A stretch of 64,000 nt of DNA from Chroicocephalus ridibundus (Eukaryota; Chordata; Aves; Charadriiformes; Laridae): assembly GCF_963924245.1 (NCBI RefSeq), contig NC_086287.1:46624906-46688905 (forward strand), given 5' to 3'. The position numbers and the translations under genes are program-made. The notes under the pieces were generated by a model. That model was given only the letters and a program-made list of their open reading frames with translations, had not been told where the DNA came from and ran no database searches. Each line of letters begins with the position of its first letter. The stretch's first letter is position 1. Shown piece by piece: positions 26,090-35,500 of the stretch.

Positions 26090-27000
26090 AGCCTGACCTT
26101 ACCCAGACGGTGGGGGAAGTGGGTGGCAGCCCCGGCCCGTTCCGCGGGAGCAGCGGGAGGGTCGGGGGCGATGGCGAGGGAGCCCCACGGCACCCAAGCC
26201 CCGATTTAGGGAACGCTGGGGCGGGGCGGGCGCCGAGCCGGCGGGCGGACGCCGGGCCGGGGTAGCTCCCGAGGCTCGGAGACGCTTTCCCCGGAGGCCT
26301 CCCCTCCCTCCCGGGCACCGGCCCCGACCCCACCGGCCGGGACAGCGGGAGGCGAGCGCGGCGGGTTTCGCCCTCCTCCGGCTGCGGGCGGCCCGGGGCA
26401 GCGCGGCCCGCGGGGAGCGGGGCCCGCCGTCGCCGCCGCAGCCTCCCCGCTCCCCCCCGCCGCAGGCCGCAGTCCCGGAGCTCCCGAACAAAGGCCCCGG
26501 CGGCGAGTCCCAGCCCCTGCCCCAGCCCCACGGCCCAGCGGCCCAGCGCGGGCAGGTGCCCCGCCACCTTCCGGGGCGCCGCCGCCGCGGGGACGGCCAC
26601 GGCCAGGGCCGCGCAGCCGCTCCCCGGGCGGACGCGGCCGTGGCCTGCAGCTGGGCCGAGCGGGTAGGCCCGGAGCCTACCTGGTGCGAAAGGGCCGGGG
26701 GCGGGCGGGCGGAGCGGGGCCGGGGCCGGGCCCGGAAGGAGCGGCCGCCAGTGCTCGGTCGTCGCCGCCGCCGCTCCGAGCTCCGGCCAGGCGAGCCAGC
26801 CGAGCGCCGAGCCGGACCCGAAGAGCGGCGCCGAGAGCGGTAACCAAGGCCCGAGCAGCCGAAGCTAGAACGCCGCCAGGCACCGCTAGCCGAGCGAAGA
26901 GCTCTTCCACCGCGGCGGCGCTACCCGCGGCCGCCCGGGGGCGGCGCAGGGCAGGCGAGACGAGTCGAGCCCGGAGGGCGGCGCTGGGGGGGGAAGGTGT
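26090..27000. promoter_or_regulatory. AMBRA1: CpG-island promoter of AMBRA1
   Basis: About 900 bp of very GC- and CpG-rich DNA between AT-rich flanks, located where the AMBRA1 5' end is expected. It has CCGGAAG ETS-type motifs (near 26566 on the minus strand and 26730 on the plus strand) and no clear TATA box. Two good minus-strand splice donors lie within it. It is the only CpG island upstream of the AMBRA1 start codon and downstream of HARBI1. Confidence 0.8.
26681..26900 (-). other. AMBRA1: Candidate AMBRA1 noncoding first exon
   Basis: On the minus strand CACCAG is followed by the donor GTAGGC (exon end at 26681). A second, stronger donor (CTGG|GTAAGG, exon end 26103) could serve an alternative first exon starting lower in the island. 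The transcription start is not visible; the upper border given is a guess. Confidence 0.45.
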
Positions 27001-28055
27001 TAATATTTACTGTGATATATTAATCTTCCAGCATCGCGGATGGTGAAGGCGCAAAAGGAGGCGGTAGCCCCCTGGGGCGAGGGAGGCTGCTGTGTCTTCC
27101 TGCCCCGGCTGTATGGGAGAAGTGAGAGCTGGGGGATCGGGGGGGGAGCGGGATTTGAACGTGGAGAGGAAAATCTGAGCAAGACAAAGCGCTCGGCACC
27201 CCTAAATCTGCAAAAAAAAAAAGGGTCAAAAGTCTTCGAGGAGGTATTGTAAGGGAAAACTGAAAAGGGCCGATGATGGGATTTTACAAGGAATTTAGTC
27301 GAGTGGTGGAAACTGCAATGGCTTGGATGGTCGGTCGCCTTCATCTTCCGACGGATGATTGGGGTTTATCAGACATTATATGGTGAGGGTAGACTTTACT
27401 TTTCAAAGCTCTGACAACAGACAAACTTGTAAGCGCTCCGGAATGCAGCTGGCAAGGTGAGGTGAAAGCACGGAGGAGCAGGACAGCAAAAAAAAGAGAA
27501 ACACGAACCTCAGGCTGCCAAATTTAAATATTGTATAAACCCAAGGGAAAAGTCTAGATTAAGTGTTTTCAAGGAACTGCTCAGGAGTAACGCGGGGCAA
27601 ACTGTTCTCTCGATGAGCAAATTTCACATCCCAAGTGAACCGAAGGGTGCTGATGTCTGACTCGTGGAAGAATAGCGGTTTTGAGTGGATTGTGTTCACC
27701 TGGTGTGGCCCACTGCGGTTTTTGCCCAAACTGATAAGCAGCAAGATCAGTTTTGAAATCAAACTCTAGAAATTAAACTCTAAACCCAGCAACAAATGTG
27801 TTCCGGGAAAAGCCTCCCGCTTTGAGTTCACCCTGGTCTCGGCACACGCTGAGAAGAGCTATTCATAGCACAAGTTGAGAAACTCCAGCTCGTTATGACG
27901 TGACAGTGTTTGTACCGACACGTGTCCAAGTCTCACTCGCCCTTAGCGTCACTCACACAGCTCATTCAGTGCCTGCTGGTGTTTAGGTCTAAAGATCAGT
28001 ATTTTTAGCATAGACCATCAGATATGATTAGGAGCCATCAGGCACCACAGACGGC
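26901..28055. other. Intergenic region between AMBRA1 promoter and HARBI1 3' end
   Basis: About 1.1 kb. The left part is the shoulder of the CpG island; the rest is ordinary sequence. A half-CRE type motif (ATGACGTGACAG) sits near 27895. I see no gene or repeat element. Confidence 0.6.
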
Positions 28056-28081
28056 AGCAACTCTTACATTAAAAACGCTTT

Positions 28082-28087
28082 TATTTT
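28082..28087 (-). terminator. HARBI1: Candidate HARBI1 polyadenylation signal
   Basis: TTTATT on the + strand is AATAAA on the minus strand, about 1.5 kb past the HARBI1 stop. The minus strand beyond it becomes G/T-rich (CTGTGGTGCCTGATGG), as expected downstream of a cleavage site. Confidence 0.5.
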
Positions 28088-29566
28088 TTTAGAAAGCAAT
28101 GCTTGTATGATTCTTTCTAGGTAAAAGGAGCAGGGATTTTGCCACAGTGAGCAATACTAGCTCTTACGTGACACCTCATGGGAAGATGCATAAAGAAAAC
28201 AGTGTTACATCTCAGATTGTTGTACTTACTATTTTACAGTTCTCAGCAAGGCTTACGAAAACATCTTGCTTATACATCATAAAGCAGGCTTGGTTTTCTA
28301 CAAGACTTTTTTCTACTTATTGCCATTGCAAAACATTTATCTGATATATCGCTACCTAATCCTGCATCTCCATCCTACATTTAGGAAGATGTCCCATACT
28401 TTCTTACTCTGCAAACGTGGGACATGATCCAGGCCCATTTCCTCTAAAAGAACAGACAGACCTGCTGTGCCAGATGGTTGTACTGCTACCTTAGATAGCT
28501 ACCTTTTTGCAGCATTCTGCATTCCCTACCACTTCTGTTTCATTTACTGCCCAGTAAACAATAAAATCTACGAAATAAAATTTTCTCAGACTGCTGTCAA
28601 GAGATCCTTGGAAACACTCGCATCTTTTGGCATGAGAACATCGCCAGGAAACTTCCCGGTCTTGTGCCAGCAACAACTGTGTGCATCAGTCGCCTTTTTC
28701 CACCGAATAGGTAGGTTGCCAGCAGCGGTAGAGCAGCCTTTCTCTACCTCAGCTCTGATCTAAGGGGAGAACTCTTGCAATCAGTTCCAGACCGAGCCTG
28801 TCCTTGGCATTTCTTTTACAGCAGCCAACAAACTAAGCAGTTTTCTGTTGTGGCAGACATATCTAGTGAGAACTAGACTTACTTTCAGTAGCCCATTTCC
28901 CAATTAAGTAACTGACAGAGCCAACCATAGGTTAACATCTTCTCCAGTCTGTTTGGGAAAGAAGAAACATTCAACCTAGTGTGTACCCAGCAAAAAGCCA
29001 GACCGCTCCCAGAACACAGCTGTTGGCTTTCAGAGGAATCGCTGGGTTTTGCAAGACGCACAAAACTGCAAAATGGTATTTAGCAAGAATTTATACCTGC
29101 AAACAAAAAGATAAATGTTTGCTTTGCTGCTCACGCATTCAGGGTAGACATGAGCCCACATGGAAGTTTCATTTGTGTGAAATACTGTTTAAAAATCAAT
29201 CACAAATGCCTTGCATTACAAAGTGGCGTAGAATTGTTGCTTTGTAAAACAGTGAAAGGCTTATGGATGTTTCATCATTACCAAAGACAATTTCACAAGT
29301 TTCTCCACTGATCTCACATTAGTCATTGTTCTGTCAGTCAGATGAAAGGGGAGTCTCTAAGCATCACAACAGTAAAAATTTAGCAATTAAATTGCATTTC
29401 TGGAGAGACTGAGAGAAGTTCAGAATACTGCCTGAAGTGAAGAGAGTAAGATTTCTCCTTGTCTCACATCTGCTCAGCCCTTACAGACTTAAAGAAGAGA
29501 AAGGGGCATATTTGTTCTGGGTATCTTCCCAGATGAACCGTTAGAAGTCTTCTCTCTGTCAGAACA
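28088..29566 (-). other. HARBI1: Probable HARBI1 3' UTR
   Basis: About 1.5 kb between the stop codon and the candidate poly(A) signal. No other gene is recognisable. Short frames on the + strand here have no family signature. Confidence 0.55.
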
Positions 29567-29943
29567 TTAGCTAAAATGACTAAGTAAAAGCTCCTGACGA
29601 ATACGACAGGCTTCCGAGTCCATTGATTCCATTTGCTCGTACTCTTCTTCCGGTTGTTCCATGTGTCCTGTGGCCGGCAAAGACCACACGTCCAGCCCGT
29701 GTTCCAGGGAGATGTTATGAAGCACACAGCAGGCCAGAATGATATGGCTGGATTTCTCTGGAGAATACTGCAGAGTGCCTTTGGACCCATCCAGGCAGCG
29801 GAAACGCGACCGGATGGTTCTGAACGTCCTTTCGATGACATTGTGAGTGGCAGAATGTGCCATGTTGTAGCGATATTCTGCAGGTGTCTCGGGGATATGC
29901 AGAGGCGTCATCAACCACGTTCGGAGGAAGAAGGAGCTGTCAC
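29567..29943 (-). CDS. HARBI1: HARBI1 coding exon 2 (residues 224-348)
   Basis: Acceptor CTAACAG, then DSSFFLRTWLMTPLHIPETP through ELLLSHFS and a TAA stop. Contains the catalytic Glu (E261) and the conserved SSHIILACCVLHNISLEHG block. Confidence 0.96.
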
Positions 29944-31178
29944 CTGTTAGCAGTGAAAAGTAAGAGGACAGGTTACATACACAGATTGCAGCTCTTCACC
30001 CTTGGTTTTATGGTACTGCAGATACGGAATACCTTATTTCCATGGCTAAAACAGAAGGCATGAGAAAACACGTAACTCAGGCTTACAAATGTGACAAACA
30101 ACAAAATAAAGACATTTTATTTTACACAGGGAAATCCTGGAAGAACACAGAAGAGTTTTAAGAGAATTCACTTACTACATAATACAGTGAAAGACAGCTG
30201 GACTAGGACGCTACATAGAATTAAAAATTGCATAATTCAGCTTAGAAAGGTGTAGGATACTGAAAACAAGGTCCTAACAGAATGAATGTAAATTCATACA
30301 CAGAATAATCACACTGTATAAAACAGATTGGAAGTTACTGTTCTAGACTTCTAAGAGAAGGATCGTCCAAACTGAGTCACAAATCTCAAGGAATTTGCAG
30401 GAAAGCAATCAGCAGTAAATGTATCACTTGTGCCCAGAAGCTCTAGACTCAGAGGAGCCAACATATAATAGACTGTCCACAGAAAACAACGATGAAAAAC
30501 TGACTTACCAAGTAGCCAGCCATCTTTATGTAGCTCATTTTCAAATTGGCTTGTAAGGGCTGCCTGCTGGAGAACTGTGCAGTCTGGCAGACTGCCTGGC
30601 CAGTGCGTTTCTGCGCTCAGGAGGACTCCTCTGGCATCACACACCATCAGGCAGTTCAGGGAATGGAGACCCTTTCGGTTCACATAGGACAGATCCTCAG
30701 CATTTGGCGCTTTGATTGCCACGTGGGTACAGTCAACCACCCCCAGCACTCCCGGCATGCCTGCTAGCCCGTAAAAGTCATCCTTCAGGCTCTGAACAGT
30801 AGCTTCATCCTTAGGAAAGTGAATAAACTGTGAGGCTCTTTCCACCAATGCCTCAGTTACATTGGCAACGCAGCGGCTCATGGAGGCTTGACTAATGCCA
30901 ATAGCATCCCCCATGCGAGTCTGGAAGGAGCCGGAGGTATAGAAACCCAGTGCAGCAAGTATCTGCGTCTCCGGACTGATGGCCCTGGACCGCTGTGTAG
31001 GGCGAGAGAGGCTGGCTCCCAGGAGATCCACCAGGTAGTAAATGAACTGTCGGGGAAAACCGTACGTGGATACTAGATACTCATCCGTGACATCATCCAG
31101 CTTGAAGCGATCCAAAGTCCTGTGTCCGCGGCCATAGAGCAAGAGGTCACAGTCAAGAACGGCAATAGGTACGGCCAT
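29567..31178 (-). CDS. HARBI1: HARBI1, domesticated Harbinger transposase-derived nuclease (complete)
   Basis: Two exons (30509-31178 and 29567-29943) join at a split Gly codon to give 348 residues, one fewer than human HARBI1 (349 as I recall). The protein derives from a PIF/Harbinger transposase. A helix-turn-helix-like part is near residues 68-111 (ISPETQILAALGFYTSGSFQ onward), followed by a DDE_Tnp_4-type nuclease fold. The acidic triad is retained: D149 in GVVDC, D199 in PGSLPDC, E261 in NVIERTF. The start context is GCCATGG, a strong Kozak. No terminal inverted repeats flank the gene, consistent with a host gene and not a transposon. In family members HARBI1 works with NAIF1, which carries it into the nucleus; its substrate is not settled. 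It is transcribed away from ATG13 from a shared CpG island. Confidence 0.97.
29944..30508 (-). other. HARBI1: HARBI1 coding intron
   Basis: A 565-bp GT-AG intron interrupting the transposase-derived frame at a Gly codon. AT-rich; nothing else is seen. Confidence 0.9.
30509..31178 (-). CDS. HARBI1: HARBI1 coding exon 1 (residues 1-224)
   Basis: Starts MAVPIAVLDCDLLLYGRGHR and ends DGWLLG, where Gly is split (G|GT) by a GTAAGT donor. The exon also carries about 62 nt of 5' UTR up to 31240, where the minus strand has a good polypyrimidine tract and TATGCAG. Contains catalytic D149 and D199. Confidence 0.96.
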
Positions 31179-31349
31179 GGCTAACGGCTGGGGGCTTCTC
31201 CAAGGGCTCCCCCGTTACAGGGCTCTCTCACAGCCTTCACCTGCATAAAGCAACGGGGAAGGAGACTCAGGATGGTTTTTACCCGTCAGCCTTTCAGACT
31301 CCGTTACCGTTCAGGTTATGCAACAAATCCTTTTACTTCTTTCTATCTG

Positions 31350-32520
31350 CTCTTACAAGCAGGGGGCCGAAGCGGGGTGGGGGGGTGTCACTGCGGAGCT
31401 GACAACTCCCCAGCCCCGCCTGGCCCCGGGGCCCTGGCGCTGAGAGGAATTTACCCTCCGTGACGAGGAGGGAGCCGGTGCACCACAGCAGCCGCTTCCC
31501 GGGGCTCGGGGACCGTCCCCGGTCACCGCCGACCCGGCCGCGTCCACACCCGGGATGGCAGAGAGAGAGACACGAACGGCCGGTCGCCCCGCTCCCGCCC
31601 CGCTGCCGTCGGGCGAGCGACACGGCCCCGGCGGGCCCTGCCCTGGCCGGACGCCCCGGCGCGCTGAGGGACAGCGGAGCCACGCCGCCGCCAAAACCCC
31701 GCCCCGGGCCCCCGCCGACCCGGCCCTTACCGGCCCGCGGCCGCCCCCGACGAGCCCGCGCTGTCCCCCGGCCCAGCCCCCGCGGCGGGCGGCGCCGTTA
31801 CGGCCGCCCCGCCGAGGTTCCCCGCGTTCGCCCGCGGCAGATTCGCCACAGCAAGGAGGCTCCCGGCGGGCGCGGGCGGCGGGGGCTGCCCCTCTTCTCT
31901 GGGCCCCGGCTCCCCTCCCTGCTGGACCGGGGCGGCGCGGGTGGGCGGGGAGCGGCGACGGCGGCTCCGTGTGGAAAGTGCCGTCGCGGACACCCAGGCA
32001 CCTCCCCCCGCCCGCAGTGGATGAAAACAAACAGCGGCGGCGATGGCGGCGGCGCGGCGGAGGTCGCGGCTCTGAGGACAGCGGCAGCCAGACCCTCGCC
32101 ACTGGCCCCGCACCCCCGCAGGCGCTGACAGCCGCAGCCGAGCCGGCCGGGAGGAAGAGGCGGCGGCGGCGGAGGGGCGCTGGCCGGAGCCCCAGAGCGG
32201 CCGCGGGGTTCCCTGGGGCTTGGAGGCGCCGGGAGCGGGCCCGGGGCGGCGGGGACCCCCTCCCCCGTGCCCGGTCGAGGCGCTGAGGAGACGCCGGGGC
32301 ACGGCGGGGGAGCGGGGCGGCCGGCCCCCCTCGGGCAGCCGGGCCTCCGCGCGGGATGAGCCGCCGCGCCGCCAGCTCTGCCGCCCCCGCGCAGGTACCG
32401 GGGCCGGGCCGGGGGAGGGTGTCCGGGGCCGGGGCCCGGGAGGGAGCTCCGGGAGGCTCTTCGAGGGGCGGGAGGGGGGGATCGGGACGCGGGTCTGAAG
32501 CCGTAGGCTGCTGCTTGGTG
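31350..32520. promoter_or_regulatory. Bidirectional CpG-island promoter, HARBI1(-)/ATG13(+)
   Basis: About 1.2 kb of extreme GC and CpG density between the head-to-head genes. On the minus strand, donors GGCCG|GTAAGG (exon end 31731) and GGAGG|GTAAAT (exon end 31455) can join to the HARBI1 acceptor at 31240. On the plus strand, GCGCAG|GTACCG (exon end 32394) can join to the ATG13 acceptor at 37965. The two start sites therefore probably lie within about 600 bp of each other. No TATA box is evident. Confidence 0.82.
32250..32394 (+). other. ATG13: Probable ATG13 noncoding first exon
   Basis: GC-rich sequence ending in the good donor GCGCAG|GTACCG within the CpG island. The downstream start-codon exon supplies only 13 nt of 5' UTR, so at least one upstream noncoding exon is required. 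The start of the exon is a guess. Confidence 0.5.
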
Positions 32521-35500
32521 TCTCCGATTTAGTTTGGCTTCGCTGTTGGCTGAAGCCTGGGTTTGGTGCGGCCCCACAGCGGTGGCCCACAGCCGTCCGT
32601 CGGGGGTTTTCCTCACGGCTGGTGGCTGTCAGCGGAGGCTGGGAAGGATGCGGCCCGCTGAAACCTCTCCAAGTGGTGTCTTTTTAAAATCAAAATGCTT
32701 CGGAGACTGTCTGGAGTAGAACTGCAGACCCCATACCCCATCACATAGTTTTCCTGTAGCATGTGGGTTTGCTGTCTGTTAGGAAAGATCAGGGGTTTAC
32801 AAATTGTTGCATCTTTCTGCCCTTCTAGAACTCTTAGGGCACCGACAGAGTTGTTCCCCTCGATTCGGTGGGAGCAGAGACACCTTCCACGCCAGTGAAC
32901 AGGTAGAAAAGGGACGCTTTGGACTAAGCCTACAAACTGCATACTTACAGATCTCAAAAGTGGCGTGACTAGGCACATCGTAAGGGGGAAAAACATGGTA
33001 AATTACTGCCTTTGCTGAAAATTACTTGGCTATGCAAATGAAGTTTAGAGCATCTCCAAATTATTGCAGGAGTGGCCTGACCTGGTAGAACCCACCTGGT
33101 GGCAAGAAATAAGTCATTCAGATGAGCCAGGCTGTATTTAGATGTCTGGAAGGATCATACGGGATCACCTTATTTTGCTTAAATGGTATTGTATAACCTC
33201 AACTTTTCTGAACATGCATTCACACAGAAGTTGAGACCTGGTGATCATATTGCTGGTTGTAGCGCAGGCTACATAGGAGCAGATTCTGGTTTAGTCTGCA
33301 TGCTTTGGCCTGACAAACAAAGTGAGAGGATGGACCTTTGAACTGACACCATTTTGAGACCTTAGGGAAGTACAGAATGTAACTGCCGGTCAACAGCAAT
33401 TACTTAATTTTGTTTTCAAGCCAGTGGAGCTGGCAGTGCTGGCTTCAGTAAGATCTTTTCTAAACTGGGAGGTCATTTATTGGTTATGAAGTAAATCTAT
33501 TTCCTGATCATCAGGAAAAATTGCCTCTTTATCACTCAGAACTTAACCATATATTAAAGTACAGAGCCTTTGATTTCATCAGAATATTTACATTATGTGA
33601 AACAGTTTTTCTGCTAGAATCTGCTCTAGTCTTCTCTTAAAAAAATCCATAAACTTTGAAGAAGGAGAGTGGCACACCTTAAAATTTAGAACTGATCCCT
33701 CCCTCTCCCCAGGTTTCTGACTAACCTACTAAGAAGGCGAAATGGAGGTTAAGTAATTGTAGGATACTAGAGTTTGACTGGTAGGCCCAGCCTTGAAACA
33801 GAGCACTGTCTTTGTGGAGATCTTTTTATAGTTGCTTATTAATGTGCTCAAAATACCTGCTTGCAGTGAAGCTTCTTGGTTGTTCTAGGAAAGCTTTCTT
33901 GGCAGTCAAGCCCATTTATCAAAGGCACTCTATTAAAAGCTTCAAAAACTTCCACGTGCTTCTTGTTTACCTGCATGATTCAACAGGACTTTGCTGGAGC
34001 TTCACGTAGGACATCCTCAGAGACTGGATTTGGGTCCTGTGTTTGCAAAGAAGTTCTGAAAGAGCAGCAGGGACAAGGAGCCCGGTCTGGGGCACGCAGT
34101 CAGGTAACTGGGAAGGTACAACCGAGATCAGAGCTGTCCACAGCCCTCTCCTTACAGCGACAGCCTTTCTTGTTTCTTCCCTGTGCTCTTTTTAAATTCA
34201 CTCTGGGAACCAGGAACCATGAGTAATTATTTTGCATTGGCAAATATCTGTTTGGAAGGAAGGGCACGATGACTTTAAATTGTAGCAGCCGTGTCTCAGA
34301 GTGAAATCTCAGAGGAGGGAGGTGATGGAAGCAGCCTGTATATACTTTCCTCAGCAGCAATAATAATGCCTGCTACGTGTCAGGTGCTTCTGCTCCTTTC
34401 CCGTCTGTGTAAGCGAGTATCAAACAGACAGACATGCTAAATTCCCACGTATGAAACAGGTACTGTAATGCAAGTATTCCCAGGTGTCACCGTGCACCAG
34501 TTGTGTGCCCAGGTTACAGGTACCGGCAGGCAGCGGGGCTAGGGCCGCCGACTGGAGCGTGGTGTGCCAGTAGCTGTAGTTTCCCTGAGCTGTACCAAGG
34601 CATGAAGGGGAGGGCTCTTGCAGTTCATTGCATCATGCACATAGGGTGCCATCAGCTTACGCTGATGTATCCTCCTTGGATTAAATACCAGTAGAGTGCA
34701 TAAGGTGCAGTGTTAATGCTTAGATATTAAACGGTTGGATAAGCCTAGTGTTCTTCTCTGCCTCATAACCTTGAGAGAAAGAATAAAGCTGCAGTCAAAA
34801 GAGCCACCCACATGTGACAGTTCTCCTTGAATATCTGTCTCTGATGTTTCTGTTCAGAGGAAAGTGGAGACAAAGGCATATAAATAAAGGCAATCATATG
34901 AAAATTGATGTTGCGGGAAGAGGGAGACAAAGCAAAAAAGCCACGTGGCCAAGATGCTTGTTTTTACCTGTGAACGGCCTATATGTAAGTCTAAAGCAGC
35001 GAGGTATCTGTTTACTTAAGGGATTACTTGGCTGAGGGGGAATCAGTCATCTGTGGGTTTCTAAGCTAGACCAAAGGTTATTTCCGTCTAGTTGTTACTC
35101 AGTGTAAAATTAGACAGCGTCTTCCTTGAGCTAAGCATATACCCGGATACGGGCACTTAACAAGGAGCCGTGCTGGCGTAGCAACCTACAGGACCTGAGA
35201 AGCTGAATGAGTTCGGTGGAACTATGTTTAAAGAATTCCCTTCCTGTTCAGATCAGCTGATAGCAGCTAACCTGTACCAAGGCATTTTTGTAAACTAAAT
35301 GTTTGCTGTAATTCTAGACCCATCTTGACTCTTATCAAGAATGATTCTAAAGGTGAATGCTGTCCTAAGCCTTAGCAGATCTCAGGTAATCACCAAAGGG
35401 CGTCTTGCAAAAATGAGGAGATGGTGATCGTCAAATGACAGTCCTCAGACGTGTCAGGAGCTGAGTTCCAAGGACACAGTTTTCCCCTGAAATTAGATTC

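Larger units (their letters stand above)
14989..26680 (-). other. AMBRA1: AMBRA1 first intron
   Basis: An 11.7-kb AT-rich intron separating the CpG-island first exon(s) from the start-codon exon. It carries the solo ERVL-type LTR (18669-19439), a T/G-rich low-complexity tract, a CA repeat, a G13 run and a probable CR1 relic near 25.36 kb. No coding exon is recognisable. An extra noncoding exon cannot be excluded. Confidence 0.7.

Noticed and set aside
25929..26910. Long open frames on both strands in the AMBRA1 CpG island
   Set aside because: Same compositional artefact, with low-complexity Arg/Gly/Pro/Ala translations in several frames at once.
29567..31240. HARBI1 read as an active Harbinger transposon
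   Set aside because: It is single-copy in the window, intron-containing, lacks terminal inverted repeats, and matches the vertebrate host gene over its whole length.
31353..32616. Several long overlapping frames on both strands of the HARBI1/ATG13 CpG island
   Set aside because: High GC suppresses stop codons. The translations are Arg/Pro/Gly/Ala-rich, overlap on both strands and resemble no family.
34010..34103. A possible extra noncoding ATG13 exon (CACGTAG acceptor, GTCAG|GTAACT donor)
   Set aside because: The acceptor lacks a good pyrimidine tract and no sequence feature supports inclusion; mentioned only as a weak candidate.
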